Shown here in pieces: positions 6,950 through 10,665 of a stretch of 10,665 nt of DNA. How positions within the stretch are numbered: position 1 is the first letter of the stretch; the number at the start of each line of letters is the position of its first letter. The notes under the pieces were generated by a model. The model was not told where the DNA came from. It saw nothing but the letters and a program-made list of their open reading frames with translations, and made no database searches. The DNA lies in contig JADHZB010001997.1 in the NCBI GenBank assembly GCA_015657535.1, forward strand, positions 5,999 through 16,663, read 5' to 3'. The translations under genes were made by a program, and so were the position numbers. The DNA comes from Nephromyces sp. MM_2019. Its lineage: Eukaryota > Apicomplexa > Aconoidasida > Nephromycida.

Positions 6950-8372
6950 TGTATATTTGTATATATATTTTGGAAATGATTGGTGTGTGTGTATGTGTGT
7001 GTATATTTGTATATATATAATGGAAATGATTGGTGTGTATGTGTGTGTATATTTGTATATAAATTTTGGAGATGATTTGATATGTGTGTGTATATTTGTA
7101 TATAAATTTTGGAGATGATTTGATATGTGTGTGTATATTTGTATATAAATTTTGGAGATGATTTGATATGTGTGTGTATATTTGTATATAAATTTTGGAG
7201 ATGATTTGATATGTGTGTTTGTGTATGAATGGGTTATAAAGTATGGAGGTATATATATGAAGCTTATATATGTGTATATAAATCTATAATTAATTAATTA
7301 TAGAAATGTGAATATGGTGTGTGTATATTACCTATCAGAATTAATACGTCCATCATATCCAATAACAACACCTTGTTTTGCACACATTTCTTCCCCAAAT
7401 CGTTTTAATAGGTAATCTGCTACACCCTAATATAATCATAAATATATTTGTGAAAAAACATCTAAATAAACACATGTATATACATAGAGAAATGTGTAAA
7501 AATTTATTTAGAAATATGTGTGTAAACTTCTTATTGTGGACTTACCTGTGTTGATTGAATAACAGTAACTCGATTAAAACGATTAAAACCAGGCTCCATT
7601 CTACCCCTTAAACCAGCCTGATATAATTTATTATATATAATACACACACACACACACAATGTTAATATAAACTAAAAAAATGTGTGTAATCATTAAAAAA
7701 ACATCCTATTAACCAAAATTCAAAGAAGTTAAACATATCTAGCCACACATATATAACTATATTTACATGTATTTTAATATGTATATATATATATTAAAAA
7801 TACATATCCCACCCCTACACACACACACTGTGACATCACACATGTACTCATATAGACATATAAAAGTTACATAAACGCATATCCCTACATCATACATCTT
7901 CACACCCATTAACTCAAACACATACTCAACATGCAGATATGTACACATATACATAAACAAACACACTCATACACAAACACACACACATGTAAACACACAC
8001 ACACACATACACACATACACATACACACACACACACATACACACATACACATACACACACACACACATACACACATACACATACACACATACACATACAC
8101 ATACACACATACACATACACACACACACACATACACACAAACACACACACACACACATACATACATACACACACACACATACATACACACATATACATAC
8201 TCATTACCGTTCCAAATTTCAAACGTTTGCCAAATCGTTCATTTGCTTCATTTTGTGTAATTACACCTTTTTCAACATTTTCACAAAACAAATTAAATTC
8301 ATCGGAATTATAACAAATTTGTTTAAACTCCAACCAGTTTTCCAAATTGGGTATTTTGTGTGTAGCTTCCAT
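716..8372 (-). CDS. PGM2: PGM2-type phosphopentomutase/phosphoglucomutase, 11 exons, 602 aa
   Basis: The enzyme belongs to the alpha-D-phosphohexomutase superfamily. PGM2 proteins interconvert ribose-1-P and ribose-5-P, and less efficiently glucose-1-P and glucose-6-P, in the cytosol. The coding segments are 8208-8372, 7546-7617, 7332-7426, 6619-6862, 5406-5664, 4596-4764, 3059-3209, 2397-2505, 1740-1975, 1468-1572 and 716-919. They total 1809 nt and join in frame. Visible motifs are FGTAGLRGRMEPG (from residue 53), TASHNP (155-160, phosphoserine Ser157), DPDADR (322-327, Mg ligands), TGFKW (396-400), YEEAIG (417-422, sugar loop), DKDGVS (431-436) and RTSGTEP (549-555, phosphate loop). The length is close to human PGM2 (about 612). 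There is no signal peptide or membrane segment. The start has an A at -3 and a G at +4, and an in-frame TAA lies at 8397-8399, 8 codons upstream. All key residues are present, so it is probably active. Pentose versus hexose preference is inferred from family only; a PGM2L1-like glucose-1,6-bisphosphate synthase is the main alternative. Confidence 0.93.
920..1467 (-). repeat. Intron 10: TG-rich satellite with a 104-bp higher-order repeat
   Basis: The plus strand is (TG)n with TATATG, TGTAAG and TGTCTG interruptions, so the transcript is CA-rich. The interruption pattern recurs every 104 bp: the TATGTGTATG element is at 1171, 1275 and 1379, with one mismatch seen between the first two units. 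A (TA)n tract lies at about 938-966, next to the acceptor. Open frames on both strands here are repeat artefacts. Confidence 0.9.
1468..1572 (-). CDS. PGM2: PGM2-like exon 10 (residues 501-535)
   Basis: This exon encodes IGDVDIESIKDITLGYDSTK and ends PTPGSQM, matching the FEISAIRDLTTGYDDSQPD...SSQM region at the start of domain 4. The acceptor is ATATACAG|ATT and the donor is ATG|GTAAAC. Both ends are phase 0. Confidence 0.93.
1573..1739 (-). repeat. Intron 9: (TA)n and TG-rich microsatellite
   Basis: This 167-nt intron runs from GTGAAT to ATATACAG. The plus strand has TGTGTG-rich sequence at about 1611-1735 and a (TA)n tract at about 1588-1602, some 15-30 nt from the acceptor. Confidence 0.88.
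1740..1975 (-). CDS. PGM2: PGM2-like exon 9 (residues 423-500)
   Basis: This exon encodes FAPSMQVKDKDGVSTLGVY, then a helical stretch ending NNGKYTWK. DKDGVS is strongly conserved in PGM2. The KTFKNYLDDLYKKYGQF segment parallels the LSLSQQLKAIYVEYGYH region of the human protein. The acceptor is AAATAG|GT and the donor is AAG|GTGAAT, phase 0. Confidence 0.93.
1976..2396 (-). repeat. Intron 8: (TA)n tracts and a 39-bp duplication
   Basis: This 421-nt intron has (TA)n tracts at about 1995-2014 near the acceptor and at 2351-2382 near the donor. A segment containing TTTGTTTATATATCTGTG occurs at about 2293 and again about 39 bp later at 2332. The middle part is unique but AT-rich. Confidence 0.85.
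2397..2505 (-). CDS. PGM2: PGM2-like exon 8 (residues 386-421 and first base of Gly422), sugar loop
   Basis: This exon encodes QEGANYFDTLTGFKWIMN, then PILMYEEAI. The LTGFKW motif and the (Y/F)EEAIG loop, which contacts the sugar in domain 3, are both diagnostic of PGM2 and its relatives. The acceptor is CACACAG|CAA, directly abutting a 17-bp tandem array. The donor is ATAG|GTACAC, phase 1. Confidence 0.93.
2506..3058 (-). repeat. Intron 7: array of about 18-19 copies of a 15-17 bp unit
   Basis: Positions of about 2511-2824 hold tandem copies of ATATGTGTGTGTAAAAT, with TATG/TGTG variants and some 15-bp copies. On the transcript strand the unit is a T-rich ATTTTACACAC element that runs straight into the exon 8 acceptor. 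The rest of the intron (2825-3058) is AT-rich with no clear array. Confidence 0.93.
3059..3209 (-). CDS. PGM2: PGM2-like exon 7 (residues 336-385)
   Basis: This exon encodes GEWYQFSGDQIGIML, then DMMFISTIVSSRMLESMSK. These match SGEWRVFSGNELGALL and STVSSKIL of human PGM2 domain 3. The acceptor is TATATAG|T, at the edge of a (TA)n tract. The donor is AAG|GTAAAA, phase 0. Residues 363-365 (Thr-His-Thr) come from a short GTGTGT element. Confidence 0.92.
3210..3690 (-). repeat. Intron 6, acceptor half: AC-rich tandem array (14 units)
   Basis: The plus strand repeats TTATATAG followed by (AC)n and ATACATA. Short 23-bp units often alternate with longer units of about 31-39 bp that differ in (AC)n and (CATA)n length. 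Fourteen TATATAGAC-type junctions were counted (one reads TATATTAGAC). The transcript is TG-rich here. Confidence 0.92.
3785..4330 (-). repeat. Intron 6, donor half: GTGTATAATAATG-type repeat
   Basis: The plus strand is built of TGTGTGTATAATAATG and TGTGTATAATATATATT variants about 13-20 bp long, with decreasing regularity toward 3785. The transcript is CA-rich, opposite in strand to the acceptor half of the same intron. Confidence 0.88.
4331..4584 (-). repeat. Intron 6: 75-bp higher-order tandem repeat
   Basis: The unit combines ATCAAGAATGTGTAT twice, then GTGTGTGTATATCAATCATG and ATCAATAATGTATGAAG. GTGTGTGTAT recurs at 4381, 4456 and 4531, a 75-bp period with few substitutions, and a partial copy precedes it. 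A (TG)n run at about 4564-4584 borders exon 6. Confidence 0.92.
4596..4764 (-). CDS. PGM2: PGM2-like exon 6 (residues 280-334 plus split codons), metal-binding exon
   Basis: This exon encodes TSQKEVDGTFPTISFPNPEE, then LIFANDPDADRFCLCEFN. Asp322, Asp324 and Asp326 of DPDADR are the divalent-metal ligands of the family. The acceptor is AATGTAG|TT. The donor is AATAA|GTTTGT, the only nearby GT that gives the phase 2 exit needed to enter exon 7 without a stop, and it is a weak site. The exon is visibly less AT-rich than its surroundings. Confidence 0.9.
4765..5405 (-). repeat. Intron 5: 26-bp TATAATTA/(CA)n tandem array
   Basis: From about 4920 to 5270 the plus strand repeats TATAATTA followed by CACACACATACACACACA, with a period of 26 bp (for example 4923, 4949, 4975) and occasional 16-bp short units. 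About 16 TATAATTA elements are present. TATACACATG-type duplications lie at 5262-5375 and (TA)n at about 5386-5400. The transcript is TG-rich. Confidence 0.92.
5406..5664 (-). CDS. PGM2: PGM2-like exon 5 (residues 193-278 and first base of Val279)
   Basis: This exon encodes HFWPEAKQLL..., then AYTPMHGVGFKAAQA, corresponding to the VHTSVHGVGH segment of human PGM2, and ends HAFGFDDKHFIP. The acceptor is TTAATAG|CAT. The donor, CCTG|GTGTGTAT, lies inside a GT repeat. It was chosen because only a phase 1 exit joins in frame to exon 6. A short (CA)n inside the exon encodes Ser-His-Thr-His at residues 241-244. Confidence 0.9.
5707..5958 (-). repeat. Intron 4: 39-bp minisatellite, 6 near-identical copies
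   Basis: TATATTATTGTGCAATATAA recurs at 5722, 5761 and 5800 and continues at 39-bp spacing to about 5935. Only one substitution was seen, in the second copy (AAATCTG for AAGTCTG). Because 39 is divisible by 3, frames are open through the array on both strands, but the peptides are not credible proteins. High identity suggests recent expansion. Confidence 0.95.
5959..6618 (-). repeat. Intron 4: TG/TA compound repeats
   Basis: Positions of about 6030-6300 are (TG)n with TACATG and TATATG interruptions. Positions of about 6295-6580 are repeats of TGTGTATATCTATATG. Both are highly irregular arrays with a CA-rich transcript. The 85 nt nearest the exon 4 donor are AT-rich without an array. Confidence 0.88.
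6619..6862 (-). CDS. PGM2: PGM2-like exon 4 (residues 112-192), active-site serine exon
   Basis: This exon encodes FAQCAAAVFISKGFKVY, then VTPTPFIPFS, then GVMITASHNPKEDNGYK. Ser157 in TASHNP is the residue that cycles its phosphate during catalysis in this superfamily. KEDNGYK and DNGAQI follow, as in PGM2. The acceptor is TTTACAG|T and the donor is AATTTG|GTATAT, phase 0. Confidence 0.95.
6863..7331 (-). repeat. Intron 3: (TA)n, (TG)n and a 43-bp minisatellite
   Basis: (TA)n at about 6875-6898 and (TG)n at 6899-6955 lie next to the exon 4 acceptor. TATATTTGTATATAAATTTT then recurs at 7048, 7091, 7134 and 7177, exactly 43 bp apart, with diverged copies nearer 6952 and 7007. A graded loss of similarity toward the acceptor suggests the array grew away from it. 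Confidence 0.92.
7332..7426 (-). CDS. PGM2: PGM2-like exon 3 (residues 80-110 and part of Ser111)
   Basis: This exon encodes GVADYLLKRFG...VVIGYDGRINSD, matching the G-Y-L...IVISFDAR region of domain 1 in PGM2. The acceptor is ATTAG|GGT and the donor is GATAG|GTAATA. It ends in phase 2; the codon AG|T for Ser111 is completed by exon 4. Confidence 0.92.
7427..7545 (-). other. Intron 2: short, nearly repeat-free
   Basis: This 119-nt AT-rich intron runs from the consensus donor GTAAGT to acceptor ATATTAG. It is the only intron without an obvious array and may show what the introns looked like before repeats expanded. Confidence 0.88.
7546..7617 (-). CDS. PGM2: PGM2-like exon 2 (residues 56-79)
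   Basis: This 72-nt exon encodes AGLRGRMEPG followed by FNRFNRVTVIQSTQ, the conserved domain 1 segment after FGT. The acceptor is TATCAG|GCT and the donor is CAG|GTAAGT, the closest to consensus in the gene. Both ends are phase 0. It is found only by homology and splice-site logic, as it lies in no long open frame. Confidence 0.92.
7618..8207 (-). repeat. Intron 1: AC-rich satellite (30-bp period) plus unique AT-rich part
   Basis: Positions of about 7965-8195 are (AC)n with ATACACACATACACATAC recurring at 8007, 8037 and 8067, a 30-bp period. The transcript is TG-rich. Positions 7659-7965 are AT-rich with scattered ACACAC and no array, and a short (CA)n lies at about 7641-7657 close to the acceptor. 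Confidence 0.9.
8208..8372 (-). CDS. PGM2: PGM2-like exon 1 (residues 1-55), start codon
   Basis: This exon encodes the N-terminal helical region, beginning MEATHKIPNLENWLEF and ending ERFGKRLKFGT. It aligns with the WL...FGARMEFGT segment of human PGM2. The ATG at 8370-8372 sits in an AACATGG context and follows an in-frame stop at 8397-8399, so this start is well supported. It ends in phase 0 at donor ACG|GTAATG. The open frame runs on into (TG)n intron sequence that encodes meaningless Cys-Val repeats. Confidence 0.92.
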
Positions 8373-8450
8373 GTTGTTGTGATTTGGAGGGTGAAATTAT
8401 TTGGTAGTAATTGGGTATGGATAATGTGTGTGTGTGTAGATGTAATAGGA

Positions 8451-8456
8451 TATATA
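8451..8456 (-). promoter_or_regulatory. Possible TATA element
   Basis: TATATA within ACTATATATCC on the gene strand lies about 80 nt upstream of the ATG, between the CCAAT array and the start codon. The spacing suits a short 5' UTR. TA-rich DNA is common in this window, so the evidence is weak. Confidence 0.25.
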
Positions 8457-8494
8457 GTATGTTTGTATTGTGTGTGGAAGTGGGGGGGGTGGAG

Positions 8495-8650
8495 TTTGAT
8501 TGGAGTGTGTGTGTTTTGATTAGAGTGTGTGTGTTTGATTAGAGTGTGTGTGTTTGATTAGAGTGTGTGTGTTTTGATTGGAGTGTGTGTATTTTGATTG
8601 GAGTGTGTGTGTTTTGATTGGAGTGTGTGTGTTTTGATTGGAGTGTGTGG
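8495..8650 (-). promoter_or_regulatory. Tandem CCAAT-box array upstream of the PGM2-like gene
   Basis: Eight 19-20 bp units of GTTTTGATTGGAGTGTGTGT (plus strand) lie 120-280 bp upstream of the ATG. On the gene strand each unit places CCAATC or TCTAATC every two helical turns. Exact CCAAT is at 8499-8503, 8577-8581, 8597-8601, 8617-8621 and 8637-8641. The three units between 8519 and 8561 carry CTAAT instead. The repeat is directly seen; a promoter role (NF-Y-type binding) is inferred from position and orientation. Confidence 0.5.
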
Positions 8651-9400
8651 GTATGGCTATGTTTTAGTGTAATGCGTGGGGCTGTAGGTGTGTGAGGATG
8701 TGTGTATTGATTGTTTTAGAGATAGTTCAAAATATAATTCGAATATAAGAATATGTGCCTATGTGTTTGGTGTGTATTTTCTATGTATAACTTGTGTTTA
8801 CTTTTAACTCAGGTGTGTGTGTATGTTTTTGTCTGTATGTGGGTTTGCTTGGTTGTGGTGTTTGGGTTTTAGTATGTGTGTGTATGTGTGTGGTTGTGTC
8901 TGTTTGTATCTATGTATGAGTGTGTGTGTGTGTGTGGTTGTGTCTGTTTGTATCTATGTATGTGTGGGTGTGTATATATGAGTGTGTGTGTAATTGTATG
9001 TATTTTAATTAGTCTCTAATTTAGTGTAGTTAATTATGTGTGTATTTATCGATGTAAATTGTTTAGTTTTGTACTTAATTTTTAAACAGAGTGTTATTTA
9101 ATTATTTATTTAGAAGGAAATAAACTCAATGGAATGTGTGTGTGTGCAATTATAATTTATGAACTTTTCTTGTATATATGTATATAAACATAATTTACGT
9201 GTGTGTGTATTTGTTATTTTATTATGTGTGGGCTGATGTCACTAACTTATTATTATGTTATTATATGTTTATATATGTGTGTGTGGAAAAGTTTTTAGTA
9301 TTAATGTCTATATATATATATATATGTATGTGCCCGAGTATGAATGATGAAGATAAATATATATATGTATATATAATTAGCATTATGAAAATGGAGTGCG
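8651..9400. other. Intergenic TG-rich and AT-rich DNA
   Basis: No gene is seen. TG-rich sequence runs to about 9000. It includes a direct duplication of about 30 bp with 44-bp spacing (TGGTTGTGTCTGTTTGTATC at 8891 and 8935). From 9000 to 9400 the DNA is AT-rich with a (TA)n tract near 9308-9324. Confidence 0.7.
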
Positions 9401-9403
9401 TGT

Positions 9404-9425
9404 GTGTGTATACACACGTGTGTAT
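9404..9425. repeat. Overlapping perfect palindromes around GTATAC and CACGTG
   Basis: GTGTGTATACACAC (9404-9417) and ATACACACGTGTGTAT (9410-9425) are both exact palindromes and share bases. The second contains an E-box CACGTG. GCATGCGCGC follows at 9430-9439. The block is mostly alternating purine and pyrimidine. Confidence 0.8.
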
Positions 9426-10541
9426 GTGAGCATGCGCGCATAAAAAATGTGAGTGTATAAGCGTGTGTTTTATAAATGTGTCTGCATATGTATACACACA
9501 AAAGTGTGTGTGTGGGAGTGTGCATGTGTATAAGAGTGTATATGTTTATCCTAAGGATATAGCGTGTTTAGCATGTATGTAAATAGCTAATTTTTATTAT
9601 ATAGTTATTTATATATAATAGTTAAATAAGTTAGTAAATATTTACAAAGAATTTTCAAGTATACATAAACATATACTTGGAATAAAAATTATATGAATAT
9701 TTATATTTACACACGCAACATGCGTAGTTTACAATTACACGCACAATATGTTTAATTTATACGTACACAAACAATAGGTGTAATTTGTAAGTATACACAT
9801 AATACTCCTAAAGTTTATACTTACACACACATGTATTACACATATAAAGTTTGAATTCACACAAAAACACACATAATGTGTATTTAAAGATACACATATT
9901 TTTAGCAAATATTTCCAATTTTAGCACATCCATATTTTATATTTACACACATATACACGCTCACAAAGTCCTATGTTTATATCGATTTAAACTACGTTTA
10001 ACACATTTCTCTTATTTATAGTTTTAATTGATTGTTTTATATAACACAAAAATAAAATTTTAGTTTGAATGAAAATTATTTCAACATTTAAATTTAGAGA
10101 TTTGGATGTTATAATGTGTTGATTCAGAAATTGTGTATGTTTGTTTGTACAAGTGTATTTGTGTGTATTTGTTTTTGTGTGTGTGTGATTGTATGTGTAT
10201 GTGTTTTTTTGTATGTGTCTCTATATATATTAGTGAGTTTTTCTTTTGTGATTATAAATAATATAGGAGTAGTTTAATTTTTTGTGATGTAATAAATGCA
10301 TATATATATATATATATACTTCTGTGTAGTACATGTTAATTATTTATTGGAATATAAATAAATTATTAAAACTTCACAAATAATTCAAATTTGAGATTAA
10401 GTTGGTTAGATTAAGTTAATTTTGTAAAAGTTTGTTTATTTATAATTTGTCGATTTAAAATAAACTCTACACACATATATAAGAGGGGTGTGTAAATAAG
10501 CTGATCAAAAAATTAATGACAATTAGTGTGTTAAAATTTAT
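9426..10541. other. Intergenic AT-rich DNA with a degenerate AC-rich repeat
   Basis: No gene is recognised. Between about 9700 and 9900 a loose pattern of roughly 40 bp can be seen, in which TTTA(C/T)A(A/C)TTACAC-like and ACACATAAT-like elements alternate. A short inverted repeat, TATCCT-A-AGGATA, lies at 9547-9559. The rest is AT-rich, with a (TA)n tract near 10302-10318. Confidence 0.65.
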
Positions 10542-10542
10542 T
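10537..10542 (-). promoter_or_regulatory. AATAAA overlapping a putative stop codon
   Basis: AATAAA on the minus strand shares its first base with the last base of the candidate TAA stop. It resembles the ATTAAA placed directly after the PGM2-like stop. It supports a transcript end here if the neighbouring terminal exon is real. Confidence 0.35.
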
Positions 10543-10574
10543 TATGCTTCTTGTTTCTTTTGGTGCTTGCCAAA
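10542..10574 (-). CDS. Possible terminal exon of a neighbouring minus-strand gene (partial)
   Basis: On the minus strand CCATTTCAG is followed by an 11-codon open segment, FGKHQKKQEA then TAA. It is less AT-rich than its surroundings. The stop codon overlaps an AATAAA (10537-10542). This looks like a last exon with an acceptor, a basic C-terminus and a poly(A) signal. The rest of the gene would lie beyond the window end, with 10575-10665 as intron. The protein is not recognised, and a chance match in AT-rich DNA cannot be excluded. Confidence 0.35.
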   Translation of the reverse strand, partial: FGKHQKKQEA

Positions 10575-10665
10575 CTGAAATGGGTAAATAAAAATAAATA
10601 AATATATAGGTATATTTTTTTAACAAATGTGTGTGTTTGTATGTGTCTGTGTGCATGCGTGTATG

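Noticed and set aside
716..8372. Pseudogene interpretation
   Set aside because: All ten junctions are GT-AG, phases match, there is no internal stop, and every catalytic motif is present.
8253..8519. Plus-strand open frame of 88 codons over exon 1 and the promoter
   Set aside because: It is antisense to exon 1 and continues into TG repeats; no family is recognised.
9547..9559. TATCCT-A-AGGATA inverted repeat as a terminator or operator
   Set aside because: It is a 6-bp arm with a 1-base centre in AT-rich eukaryotic intergenic DNA, too short to support a function.
1..10665. Transposable elements or integrated virus
   Set aside because: No transposase, reverse transcriptase, integrase, long terminal repeats or target-site duplications were seen; the repeats are simple tandem types.

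Overview
The window is eukaryotic nuclear DNA, very AT-rich and saturated with (CA/TG)n, (TA)n and compound simple repeats. It carries one complete split gene on the minus strand, from the ATG at 8372 to the stop at 716. The eleven exons between these points join without a frame break through GT-AG introns into a 602-residue protein. This is a PGM2-type alpha-D-phosphohexomutase (phosphopentomutase/phosphoglucomutase family). The catalytic TASHNP, the metal-binding DPDADR, the sugar loop YEEAIG and the phosphate loop RTSGTEP are all intact. Exons make up 1809 nt and introns 5848 nt. The standard genetic code fits. The species cannot be fixed from the sequence; an AT-rich protist or small metazoan would be consistent.

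Layout, from right to left in the direction of transcription. 10575-10665 is a possible 3' intron end, and 10542-10574 is a possible short terminal exon of another minus-strand gene. Its stop codon overlaps an AATAAA. 8373-10541 is intergenic and promoter DNA. It holds a degenerate AC-rich repeat (about 9700-9900), overlapping palindromes (9404-9425), TG-rich tracts, and a 19-20 bp tandem array (about 8495-8650) that presents several CCAAT boxes in the gene's orientation. 716-8372 is the PGM2-like gene. 1-715 is downstream DNA with an ATTAAA directly after the stop codon, then low-complexity DNA and a (CA)n tract at the window edge.

The introns are the unusual part. All except intron 2 (119 nt) consist largely of microsatellites or of higher-order tandem arrays built from them, with periods of 17, 23-39, 26, 30, 39, 43, 75 and 104 bp. 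Introns differ in which strand is TG-rich, and intron 6 switches strand in its middle, so its transcript could fold back on itself. (TA)n tracts sit close to at least five of the ten acceptors. Some repeat DNA reaches the reading frame: exon 11 contains an in-frame (CA)9 encoding Thr-His repeats, where gain of one dinucleotide unit would create an immediate stop codon. Almost all long open frames in the window are artefacts of (TG)n and (CA)n and are not genes.

No prokaryotic operon, CRISPR array, RNA gene or recognisable transposon was found.
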